Assembly (NCBI GenBank): GCA_050288085.1
Contig: JBNKDD010000228.1
Location: forward strand, 1-9,186
Origin: JBNKDD01 sp050288085
GTDB taxonomy: Bacteria > Chloroflexota > Anaerolineae > Aggregatilineales > UBA3940
Direction of reading: 5' to 3'
Length of the DNA stretch: 9,186 bases
The translations under genes and the position numbers were made by a program. Below the pieces are notes generated by a model. That model was not told where the DNA came from, searched no databases, and was given only the letters and a program-made list of their open reading frames with translations. Every line of letters begins with the position of its first letter. Positions within the stretch are counted from its first letter, which is position 1. Below, in pieces: positions 1-6,346 of this stretch.

Positions 1-1
1 C

Positions 2-715
2 ATTATTATCACAACGGTGAACAAGGTCCAGGTTGATATCAACGGATTCACAGAGGTAGGGTTCACTCGTACGTTCGAGTTAGGACAGCTTGAACACTCA
101 CCTCCTCCGTGCGCCACGCTTCAAGGGGATATCATTCCACAGCGTCAACCTGATACGCACAGCAGCGGACCTTACGCACTTACCCATGCTGCCGGCTACT
201 GGTATCCGCTGGCTTTTAACCCCAAGCGGCTAAACGGCAGGTGGTTAACTGAGCACATTGGCAGCATCACGCTGCTGCCAGAAGCCGCGCCGGACACATG
301 GCCGGACAACCTGATTTGTGCGGCAGGAACCCTGGGGTTTAGCAGTGAGGCACAGGAGTATGCTATAGGAGAAGTGCTTGTAAAACTCAAGCAGTGGATT
401 TTTGCGGGTGTGCCTGTGATTGTCCGAGTTGGGGCTTCGGTGGGAGGTGCCTCAAATGCCGGTTCCCAAATCGAGCATTACAAATTGCTGGTCGGCTATG
501 ATGACAATGGGGGTATCTCCGATGGTCAAGAAGGCAGGTTGTATTTCGTCAATTCTGAAGTGAGAGAAGATTTGCCCGCCGATCATATACCCATTGGAAA
601 TGACACCGACACCTATGCTGATTTTCTGGAAAAAAGGTGGGCTGAAAACGATTTCTGGTGCCTGCCAATTTATCCAGATCGTTGGGATATCATCAAGTCC
701 TGGGACTTAATTTAG
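2..715 (+). CDS. C39/papain-fold peptidase-like protein, 5'-truncated by window edge
   Basis: The frame is open to the left edge and the first possible start (GTG at 17) has no ribosome binding site, so the gene probably begins outside the window. Numbering from GTG17, residues about 94-220 resemble the C-terminal half of C39-like cysteine peptidases. They include W95-x2-N98 followed by a G-L pattern, a helix ending in WIFAGVPVIVRV (127-138), H154 before LLVGYDD as the candidate catalytic His, and LYFVN (175-179) with N179 in the usual Asn/Asp position. An F-x-x-x-W element (203-208) and a closing hydrophobic strand follow. The normal upstream Cys motif (C-x-P-T/A-S type) should precede LLPEAAPDTW but is not visible there; the equivalent stretch, around residues 61-80, reads YWYPLAFNPKR. 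The protein may therefore be an inactive or degenerate member. Fold assignment is moderate, activity doubtful. Confidence 0.55.
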   Translation: MIITTVNKVQVDINGFTEVGFTRTFELGQLEHSPPPCATLQGDIIPQRQPDTHSSGPYALTHAAGYWYPLAFNPKRLNGRWLTEHIGSITLLPEAAPDTWPDNLICAAGTLGFSSEAQEYAIGEVLVKLKQWIFAGVPVIVRVGASVGGASNAGSQIEHYKLLVGYDDNGGISDGQEGRLYFVNSEVREDLPADHIPIGNDTDTYADFLEKRWAENDFWCLPIYPDRWDIIKSWDLI

Positions 716-783
716 AGAAAGAGCCAGTTTGGTTACCCATCCATAAATGCTATGCCAAATAGTCAATTGACCGATCTCAAATT

Positions 784-930
784 TTATCCACTATCCTCAT
801 AACGCTTTATCCAGTCATACACAGTGCTCTTACTTACTCGATACCACGATACTTGTCTTTGTTCGGTGGTTAGATTTGCTTTGGTTGTATTAACAACATC
901 AAGTACAGCTTGCTCGGTTCTTTTCTCCAT
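784..930 (-). pseudogene. Transposase helix-turn-helix fragment (remnant)
   Basis: On the minus strand an ATG at 930-928 opens about 48 codons beginning MEKRTEQAVLDVV and ending in WYRVSKSTVYDWIKRYEDSG before a stop. The pattern V-S-x-S-T-V-Y-x-W-I-x-R-Y is the recognition helix of the N-terminal helix-turn-helix found in IS481-type and similar DDE transposases, which normally continue with several hundred residues of catalytic domain. Nothing of that domain follows; the bases between the stop and 716 give no recognisable continuation in any frame. The frame is also open upstream to 1071 without family-like sequence. I read it as a truncated transposase relic lying outside the tnpB element. 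It could also be a small unrelated DNA-binding protein. Confidence 0.45.
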
Positions 931-961
931 ATCGATGAGTGGCTGAATTACCAAAAAACGC

Positions 962-1001
962 GCCCAAGGCCCCTGGATTGATACATGGGGATGTAAGGCA
1001 C
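962..1001 (+). repeat. Relic right-end-like copy upstream of tnpB
   Basis: This stretch resembles the right end of the tnpB element at 2177-2216. Both contain GCCC, then AAG, then CCCCTGG, exactly eight variable bases, ATGGGGA, then GTA and a C-A-C end. The inner eight bases agree at about half the positions, so the deep hairpin is partly lost here. Read in the equivalent frame it encodes APGLIHGD, against APGFSHGE at the TnpB C-terminus. It therefore looks like the decayed 3' end of an older related element in the same orientation. The TACAT-GGGG-ATGTA inverted repeat at 982-995 lies inside it. Confidence 0.5.
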
Positions 1002-1038
1002 GACTTGTGATCTGCGCCAGATATGATATGCTGACAGG

Positions 1039-1057
1039 CATCATGACAAGCATGATG
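1039..1057 (+). repeat. Left-end hairpin of the tnpB element
   Basis: CATCATG (1039-1045) and CATGATG (1051-1057) form a perfect 7-base inverted repeat around the 5-base loop ACAAG. It lies 12 bases before the preferred tnpB start, where IS200/IS605 elements carry the subterminal left-end hairpin recognised by TnpA. The role is inferred from position and shape. It covers the in-frame ATGs at 1043, 1052 and 1055, which argues against those being the main start. Confidence 0.5.
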
Positions 1058-1069
1058 ATCTTGAGACCC

Positions 1070-2212
1070 ATGATTCTGACCTACAAATACCGCCTGAAGC
1101 CCACCAAAGCCCAGCGCGGCCAGTTGGCTGAGACACTTGAGCAGTGCCGGTGGGTGTACAACAAGACCCTGGAAACTCGCAAAACGGCCTATGAAGAGCG
1201 CCGAAAGAGTAAGACTCTGCACGATACCCAGAAGCTGCTGCCAGACTGGAAGCAGGATCATCCAGCACTCAAGCAGGTGCATTCGCAGGTCTTGCAGGAG
1301 GTTCAGGTACGAGTTGACCGGGCCTTTCGGGCCTTCTTCCGGCGGGTGAAAGCGGGAAACAAGCCGGGCTACCCGCGCTTCAAAGGGTGGGGCTGGTACG
1401 ACAGCTTCACCTATCCCCAATATGGCAACGGCGTCAAATTGGCTGGCAACCGGGTCTACCTGTCGAAAATCGGCTGGGTGCGTTTCAAGCGGCACCGCGA
1501 GATCAAAGGCACGATCAAGACCGTCAGCCTGCGCCGTGACCGGTGTGGGAACTGGTACGTGTGCTTCACCTGCGAGGTCGAGCCAGAGCCGCTGCCGGAA
1601 TCGGACGAAATGGTTGGGATTGACCTGGGGCTGACGGTGTCCGCGATGCTGTCGACCGGGGAAGCGATCCAGCGCCAGCGCTGGATGGAGCGGGACGCGA
1701 AGGATATCGCCCGCTTGCAGCGCAAAAAGGAGCGCTGTCCGAAGGGCAGCCCGGAGTGGTACAAGGTCATTAAGGCCCTGAACCATGCCTACCGGCGAGC
1801 CACCAACCGGCGCGACAACTTCGCGCACCAGGAAAGCTGGAAGCTGGTCAATCGCTTTGGCAAGATCATCTTTGAAAACCTGGATATTCAGGCCATGCAA
1901 GCCAATGGATACCGGACCATCAACCGGGGGATTGCCGATGTGGCCTGGGGACGATTCGTCCAATACACCACGTACAAGGCTGAGAGAGCCGGTCGGGGTG
2001 TGGTACGTGTCAACCCCAGAGGAACCACTCAGAAGTGCTCTGATTGTAGTGCGGTTGTTCCCAAAGACCTGTCGGTTCGCGTGCATGATTGTCCTTATTG
2101 CGGTCTCCGAATAGATCGAGACCTGAACGCTGCTTTGAACATTCTGGGACGTGGACTAGCGTCCCTGGGCGAAACTGCCCTGGAAGCCCCTGGCTTTAGC
2201 CATGGGGAGTAG
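1070..2212 (+). CDS. tnpB: TnpB, RNA-guided nuclease of IS200/IS605 family
   Basis: TnpB is the transposon-encoded ancestor of Cas12: with an omega RNA from the element's right end it cuts DNA next to a short target-adjacent motif and helps retain the element. Counting from ATG1070 the protein has 380 residues, normal for the family. The N-terminal YKYRLKPTKAQ segment (5-15) and a K/R-rich region come first. The RuvC residues are then all visible: D185 in GIDLG, E269 in IIFENLD and the DRDLNAA motif (349-355). The zinc ribbon is C323-x2-C326 and C341-x2-C344. Nothing looks broken, so the nuclease is probably active. Other in-frame starts are GTG1007 and ATG 1028, 1043, 1052 and 1055. I chose 1070 because family members start a few residues before YKYRL. 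No start has a strong ribosome binding site; a weak ACAGG precedes 1043. Confidence 0.93.
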   Translation: MILTYKYRLKPTKAQRGQLAETLEQCRWVYNKTLETRKTAYEERRKSKTLHDTQKLLPDWKQDHPALKQVHSQVLQEVQVRVDRAFRAFFRRVKAGNKPGYPRFKGWGWYDSFTYPQYGNGVKLAGNRVYLSKIGWVRFKRHREIKGTIKTVSLRRDRCGNWYVCFTCEVEPEPLPESDEMVGIDLGLTVSAMLSTGEAIQRQRWMERDAKDIARLQRKKERCPKGSPEWYKVIKALNHAYRRATNRRDNFAHQESWKLVNRFGKIIFENLDIQAMQANGYRTINRGIADVAWGRFVQYTTYKAERAGRGVVRVNPRGTTQKCSDCSAVVPKDLSVRVHDCPYCGLRIDRDLNAALNILGRGLASLGETALEAPGFSHGE

Positions 2213-2236
2213 TCACAGATAATTTAGCGAGCGGCC
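2080..2236 (+). ncRNA. Predicted omega RNA with guide region
   Basis: In studied TnpB systems the guide RNA is transcribed from the 3' end of tnpB through the right end, and its last 15-20 bases come from flanking DNA. Here the scaffold would cover the end of tnpB and the right-end hairpin at 2187-2207. The guide would begin just after TCAC at 2213-2216, starting AGATAATTTAGCG. The 5' end and the exact guide length cannot be seen in sequence, so the span is approximate. This is inference from family architecture. Confidence 0.45.
2187..2207 (+). repeat. Right-end hairpin of the tnpB element
   Basis: CCCC (2187-2190) pairs with GGGG (2204-2207), and TGGCT (2191-2195) pairs with AGCCA (2198-2202), leaving a TT loop and a single unpaired T at 2203. 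This 9-pair hairpin overlapping the last tnpB codons is the hallmark right end of the family and also the 3' stem of the omega RNA. Confidence 0.75.
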
Positions 2237-2251
2237 TTGCAGCCGCTCGTT
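2226..2251 (+). terminator. GC-rich hairpin just past the element, possible terminator
   Basis: CGAGCGGC (2228-2235) and GCCGCTCG (2242-2249) form a perfect 8-pair stem. One G-T and one A-T pair extend it outward, and the loop is CTTGCA. Only a short, broken T run (CGTTTGTG) follows, so intrinsic termination is plausible but not strong. It sits nine bases after the predicted element end and ends before the ribosome binding site of the next gene, so it may separate tnpB transcription from the lipoprotein gene. Confidence 0.45.
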
Positions 2252-2259
2252 TGTGAACC

Positions 2260-2263
2260 AAGG
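2260..2263 (+). promoter_or_regulatory. Ribosome binding site of the propeller lipoprotein gene
   Basis: AAGG lies five bases before ATG2269, and this spacing supports that start. The start also gives a proper lipoprotein signal peptide. Confidence 0.55.
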
Positions 2264-2268
2264 TAAAT

Positions 2269-3543
2269 ATGAGTCAACCTGGCACTGCACATAAATCAGG
2301 GTATTTGCTCACCAGATTGTTAGGTGTAGGAATTCTGGCACTGCTCGCAGTAGTTGGATGCCAGACGTCACAAGCTGCCCTAACACAGCCCTCCGGCGTA
2401 ATTGTAAGTGGGAAGATACAGGTCGACAATCAACTAAACGCCCAAATACATCAACTGGAAATTGCTGATGATGGAACCATCTGGGCTGTCAGCAATGACG
2501 ATATCTTTAGATTTGATAGCACAACAGAGCAGTGGATATCATTCAGCTTGACTCAAAGCGATATCCAGGTTGACGAGGGTACTCAAATTGTAATCGAGAC
2601 AGATGGTACGCTCTGGTTACTTACCGATAATCAATTGAGTAGTTATGATGGCCTTGACTGGCATACCTGTGCGATGCCAGCCAGTATCCTGGATAGAGTA
2701 GATAAGCGGCTGTACCTATCTCCCCAAGACGAAATCTGGCTTTCTCACTACGGTGTAAATCCAGATGGCTACGATTTGATGTTGAGTCGATTTGATGGGC
2801 AGAAATGGTATCATATTACTCCAAATGCGTCACAGCATAAATTTCCCACTCCCAATAATGTATTTCATCTCTATCTCAATGGTGTGGATGCCGACAATAT
2901 TCCCTGGGTTTCATATGGCTATCCGACCGGCCCAGTCACTTACTATCTGGAAGGTGAAGATTTAGTCAGATCCCCTGACAGCATTTATCGGGCAATCTTT
3001 GAGGCGGATGGTTCTCGTTGGACGATGCTTCCTGGGAGTCGCCTTTATGCTGCTCGTACAACACAACGCACCTATGGCCTGGTGGGAATTTGCTACCAGT
3101 TAGCCGGTGAAACTCAGAGATGCTATCTCACGGCATCGCCCTATGATCAAGATTGCCATTCCCCATGGGAAAGTGATTGTGAGCAGCGTGTGATTCAGGT
3201 AAATGCCAATGTCAGTGGTAATACAGAGTTTTCCGAATCGCAGGCTTTATTTGGGCATAGGATCGCAGACTTTGCTGTTGCCCCAGACCATACCATTTGG
3301 GTCCTATCGATTGCTGATTACAACTATATGGATGATCCAACTCTCCATCCAGACCCACCTGAAGAATGGTTGAGCCTGACCCATATCGATGGAGAAAATT
3401 GGAAAACATACGATCTCGCCCACCAACAGGTCTCTACCTATGACCTGTCTACGATCTGGAATATAGAAATCGCACCAGATGGCTCTGTATGGGTCGTTAT
3501 GGATGATATGGTAGGGAAGCTAAAGTTGTCTGAATTACGATAG
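2269..3543 (+). CDS. Lipoprotein with two-component-regulator-type beta-propeller repeats
   Basis: The 424-residue protein starts with a lipoprotein signal: a basic segment, a hydrophobic run (17-30) and the lipobox AVVG before C31, so it should be exported and lipid-anchored. The mature part holds seven motifs of the type (P/D)-DG-(T/S)-x-W: DDGTIW (67-72), TDGTLW (111-116), PQDEIW (152-157), ADNIPW (208-213), ADGSRW (246-251), PDHTIW (339-344) and PDGSVW (403-408). Several are paired with partners such as YDGLDW, FDGQKW and IDGENW. This is the Reg_prop/propeller pattern, and the count suggests about seven blades. Between motifs five and six an insert carries C275, C285, C296 and C304, which could form two disulfides outside the membrane. 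No enzymatic domain is visible; ligand binding or sensing is a guess. The gene is AT-richer than those further right. Confidence 0.75.
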   Translation: MSQPGTAHKSGYLLTRLLGVGILALLAVVGCQTSQAALTQPSGVIVSGKIQVDNQLNAQIHQLEIADDGTIWAVSNDDIFRFDSTTEQWISFSLTQSDIQVDEGTQIVIETDGTLWLLTDNQLSSYDGLDWHTCAMPASILDRVDKRLYLSPQDEIWLSHYGVNPDGYDLMLSRFDGQKWYHITPNASQHKFPTPNNVFHLYLNGVDADNIPWVSYGYPTGPVTYYLEGEDLVRSPDSIYRAIFEADGSRWTMLPGSRLYAARTTQRTYGLVGICYQLAGETQRCYLTASPYDQDCHSPWESDCEQRVIQVNANVSGNTEFSESQALFGHRIADFAVAPDHTIWVLSIADYNYMDDPTLHPDPPEEWLSLTHIDGENWKTYDLAHQQVSTYDLSTIWNIEIAPDGSVWVVMDDMVGKLKLSELR

Positions 3544-3722
3544 CAGCACCTTGACTGTTACATACGCAAGGATGTAACCGCAATGCTCCAACAAGGAATG
3601 AGGGAGTCAGTGAATCCGGTGGGAGTAGATGTTAGCCAACGAGCAGAGATCTTGAAGGTATAGTATATATTTGTAGTGGCTGCTCGATTGTTCTCTTTCT
3701 GCATTATGGATGGTTTATTGAC
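3544..3722. other. Intergenic region with a perfect inverted repeat
   Basis: No gene is evident in these 179 bases. GTTACAT (3557-3563) and ATGTAAC (3572-3578) form a perfect 7-base inverted repeat with an 8-base spacer, 13 bases after the lipoprotein stop. No T run follows, so it is a weak terminator candidate and could be an operator-like site. An AT-rich stretch at 3659-3672 (TATAGTATATATTT) could supply a -10 element for the esterase gene, but no convincing -35 is placed with it. Confidence 0.4.
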
Positions 3723-5015
3723 ATGAAAACACTCTCTCGCATTGCCAGCCTGTTATCCACTTTACTGGGGATCACACTTCTGCTCCGCCCACGCTCAGAA
3801 ACCGCTTACGAACTATCCGGTGCCCGCGTGATGGCCGGGGCGATCTCGCCGCTCCTGGGGATCAGCGGCCTGATCAATACGCTGCTGGGTATAAAGCGCC
3901 GCGACTCCACCACCGCCTTATTGGGAACCCTAAGCACCATTGTCGCCGGACGGTATATTATCCAGGCTACCCGGCCTCATTCCGAATTTGACCAGGCGTT
4001 CGGGCCGGGGTGGGAACAGCGCATCCCGCCGACTGTTCGCAGCCGCATGCTGGACCAGCGTTACGCATCAATCGTGACCCCGCTCCCGGAAGTGCCCTGG
4101 CAGCAAGACCTGGTCTATGCCACCCATATCGAGACAGGCGATCCGCTGCTGTGTGACCTGTGGCAGCCCCCGGACGGCGTTCCGCCCACCGGTTTAGGGG
4201 TCATCTATCTGCACGGTGGCGGCTGGCATCATTTCGATAAGGATTCGCAAACGCGGCCTTTCTTCCGTCACCTGGCCGGGCAGGGCCATGTGATTATGGA
4301 TGTGGCCTATACCCTCGCGCCGAAGGCCACCCTGTTCCCCATGGTAGCGGATGTGAAACGGGCTATTGCCTGGATGAAAACTCAGGGTCCAGATTACGGC
4401 GTTGACCCGGAACGTATCGTCTTGATGGGTGGATCGGCTGGAGCGCATCTGGCCTTACTAAACGCCTACACCGCTAACGATCCGCAGTTTCAGCCAGATG
4501 ATGTAAAGGTTGACACCTCTGTATGTGCTGTCGTGTCTTATTATGGAACCGCCGATTTACGATCAGGGTTTGCGCATATCCCGGCAGTCTTTGGACGGCC
4601 TGACGGCCCGAAGGGATCACTGGCAAAACAAATGTGGGACGACATCGAAGAGTCCTTACGGGAAGCTCGGATTATTCCACCTTATGGCAAGTACACGCAT
4701 CCCTATAATTTCTATCCGGGGTTGTTGGGTGGCACGATTGACGAAGTGCCGGAGATGTACCGGATCGCCTCGCCGATTGTCCACGTCAAGCCAACCAGCC
4801 CACCCACCCTGTTGATCCAGGCTGATAACGATGTATTCTTCTCCCCGGAGCAGGATGCCAGTTTGCACAAGGCACTATGCGAGGTTGGGGTTACGGCGGT
4901 CCATCTTGTTTATCAGAATACCGATCACGGTTTTGATCTGGTATCTCCCCGGCTGTCACCGCCTGCCCGGTCTGTTACCTATGACGTAGAACGTTTTCTG
5001 GCGCTGATGATTTAA
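3723..5015 (+). CDS. Membrane-associated alpha/beta hydrolase, HSL-type esterase
   Basis: The 430-residue protein has a C-terminal hydrolase domain (about 120-430) of the hormone-sensitive-lipase/BD-FAE type, which hydrolyses carboxylic esters. Visible elements are the oxyanion-hole HGGGW (164-168), the nucleophile S238 in GGSAG (236-240), the acid D370 in LLIQADNDVF (D368 is the alternative) and H402 in DHGF (401-404), so the triad is complete. Residues 1-85 are extra to the usual domain. They hold two or three hydrophobic segments (about 5-21, 36-56 and 64-80) with short basic loops, suggesting a membrane anchor. The side of the membrane for the catalytic domain and the substrate are unknown. 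ATG3723 is the first start; a weak GGATGG lies nine bases upstream. The gene appears single and ends before a strong palindrome. Confidence 0.88.
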   Translation: MKTLSRIASLLSTLLGITLLLRPRSETAYELSGARVMAGAISPLLGISGLINTLLGIKRRDSTTALLGTLSTIVAGRYIIQATRPHSEFDQAFGPGWEQRIPPTVRSRMLDQRYASIVTPLPEVPWQQDLVYATHIETGDPLLCDLWQPPDGVPPTGLGVIYLHGGGWHHFDKDSQTRPFFRHLAGQGHVIMDVAYTLAPKATLFPMVADVKRAIAWMKTQGPDYGVDPERIVLMGGSAGAHLALLNAYTANDPQFQPDDVKVDTSVCAVVSYYGTADLRSGFAHIPAVFGRPDGPKGSLAKQMWDDIEESLREARIIPPYGKYTHPYNFYPGLLGGTIDEVPEMYRIASPIVHVKPTSPPTLLIQADNDVFFSPEQDASLHKALCEVGVTAVHLVYQNTDHGFDLVSPRLSPPARSVTYDVERFLALMI

Positions 5016-5030
5016 CAGTAAGAACCCGCA

Positions 5031-5055
5031 GGGACACGGCATGCCGTGTCCCTTT
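5031..5055 (+). terminator. 22-base perfect palindrome between convergent genes
   Basis: GGGACACGG (5031-5039) and CCGTGTCCC (5044-5052) pair perfectly around CATG, and TTT then GAAAATAT follows on the plus strand. It starts 15 bases after the esterase stop and 28 bases before the convergent acetyltransferase stop. It is probably an intrinsic terminator for the plus-strand gene. On the minus strand no T run follows, so bidirectional use is less sure. Confidence 0.7.
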
Positions 5056-5080
5056 GAAAATATCACTACCTCGCCCTCTA

Positions 5081-6346
5081 TCAGTAAGCCTCGTAGATAA
5101 AAGACTCCATCTTCGGGAACAGCACGTCGATCAGGAGCTTTGCCCCGCCCTCAGCCCATACGTCGGGATACATCGCCGCCAGCTCCTGCCGGTTCCAATA
5201 GCCCAATACCAGCGGGGCGAACTGCATCGGTGGGACATTGATCTGATTTTCAATCAGCCCTTCAGTTCCTTCTACTGAAATGAGTTTTCCCCCTTCAAAG
5301 CGCAATTCGACTGCTTCGCGGAACAGGTTGATCAGAACAGTCTGGGTCAGTCCGGCAAATGGGCTGACCGCGACCCGGCGTTCAAGCACCGGCGACAGTT
5401 TGCGCAACAGGCGAGGTATATCTGGAAGATGAATCTGCCAGGCATAAGTGTCCAGCTTGTGCGCGTTGCAGGTGATCGCCGTCTGCATCAACGTGCTCTT
5501 GGCCGGGATGTTCAGCCGGACATAGGGCTTGTTCCGCTCCTGGGCCAACCGTTTGAACTGGCGCAGCGCAGCCATTGATGCGTCGTAGCTCAGCTGCGAG
5601 GTTTCACACACGTTCAGGCCCTCGGTAAAACCGAACAACTCAATACCCACACTGCCGACCGTTTGCCCCGCCTGATTGACCACCAGCCAGTACTCGCGGG
5701 CGGTGTCACCTTCTGGCCCGTAACGCAGAATATACCGCCATACTTCCTCTGTCCGGATCGCACTGATCCCCAGGTCGCAGGCGGCTTCATCGTGAAGGCG
5801 TATCAACTCCTGTAGATCATCCGAAGTCGCCAGCCGGAAGCCGAACGATTCATCCTCCACCGGTTGAACCTGATGCAGCTCGACGCGCCATCCCCATTGG
5901 AGCGGAATCGCATACTCGTATCCAAACTGCCGGTAGAAGTAGGCGATACCCTGGATGTGGCTCAGATCATATTCCCCTTCGCGGAGCATTTCCTTGAAGC
6001 GTTTGACCAGTTCCCGGATCAGGCCGCGTCCCCGATATTCGGGCAGCGTCCCGACGAATCCCATCTCGCCCGCTCGCAGTTCGACATCCTCGTAACGCCA
6101 GCGCCAGGGAATCAGGCATAGGGACGAAACGATCTGCCCGCTGCTCTGATCCTCGATGTACAGCCAGTGATCCGGGCGGGTGAGGGGATGATGCCGGATC
6201 AGGTTGGCCGTTAGCCCGGTATCCTCCAGGCCGTGAATGATGGCATTGAATTGATCCAGCCGGTCGATCTCGTCTTCACGGCTGACGGACTTTAAGACTA
6301 AATTATCACCTAATGATTTCTCATAGGGTATAGTTGACGTGAACAT
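5081..6346 (-). CDS. GNAT family N-acetyltransferase, Eis-like with SCP2-type C-terminal domain
   Basis: The 421-residue protein would transfer an acetyl group from acetyl-CoA to an amine. The N-terminal GNAT domain has the acetyl-CoA loop in GFVGTLPEYRGRGLIREL (96-113, R105-G-R-G108) and the closing strand with FYRQFGYEYA (137-146). A second, degenerate GNAT-like half spans roughly 168-300. Residues about 310-421 resemble the SCP2/sterol-carrier-like tail of the Eis family, ending LLIDVLFPKMESFIYEAY. This three-part layout and length match Eis-type enzymes, which acetylate several positions on aminoglycosides or peptides in known members; the substrate here is unknown. ATG6346 is the first start; AAAGG lies about 13 bases upstream, which is distant. 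The gene is convergent with the esterase gene and appears to be its own transcription unit. Confidence 0.87.
   Translation of the reverse strand: MFTSTIPYEKSLGDNLVLKSVSREDEIDRLDQFNAIIHGLEDTGLTANLIRHHPLTRPDHWLYIEDQSSGQIVSSLCLIPWRWRYEDVELRAGEMGFVGTLPEYRGRGLIRELVKRFKEMLREGEYDLSHIQGIAYFYRQFGYEYAIPLQWGWRVELHQVQPVEDESFGFRLATSDDLQELIRLHDEAACDLGISAIRTEEVWRYILRYGPEGDTAREYWLVVNQAGQTVGSVGIELFGFTEGLNVCETSQLSYDASMAALRQFKRLAQERNKPYVRLNIPAKSTLMQTAITCNAHKLDTYAWQIHLPDIPRLLRKLSPVLERRVAVSPFAGLTQTVLINLFREAVELRFEGGKLISVEGTEGLIENQINVPPMQFAPLVLGYWNRQELAAMYPDVWAEGGAKLLIDVLFPKMESFIYEAY

Larger units (their letters stand above)
1002..2216 (+). mobile_element. IS200/IS605-family element, IS1341-like (tnpB only)
   Basis: The element consists of a full-length tnpB with a typical right end: a GC-rich hairpin overlapping the last codons, followed by AGTAGTCAC, which places the right boundary at about 2216. 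No tnpA (Y1 HUH transposase) lies next to it, so mobility would depend on a TnpA supplied elsewhere. The left boundary is not resolved. It must lie before the hairpin at 1039-1057 and probably after the relic right end that stops at about 1001, so the given start is approximate. These elements make no target duplication and have no terminal inverted repeats, so the ends have to be placed by homology or by an empty site. Confidence 0.65.

Noticed and set aside
260..279. GGCAGC/GCTGCC inverted repeat inside the first gene
   Set aside because: It lies within coding sequence with ordinary Ser and Leu codons, and nothing suggests a regulatory role.
765..775. AATTGACCGAT shared with the minus strand at 7642-7632
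   Set aside because: An isolated 11-base match in a window of this size is expected by chance and has no shared context.
899..2086. A 395-codon open frame on the minus strand across tnpB
   Set aside because: It lies antisense to a clear TnpB, encodes no recognisable motif and reflects GC-rich codon usage; similar shadow frames are common opposite tnpB.
3544..3663. Open frame in phase with the lipoprotein gene after its stop, including an ATG at 3583
   Set aside because: About 39 codons between stops is not unusual by chance, there is no ribosome binding site, and no homology is recognised.
5864..6121. Plus-strand open frame inside the acetyltransferase gene
   Set aside because: Antisense to conserved GNAT sequence with no family pattern of its own.
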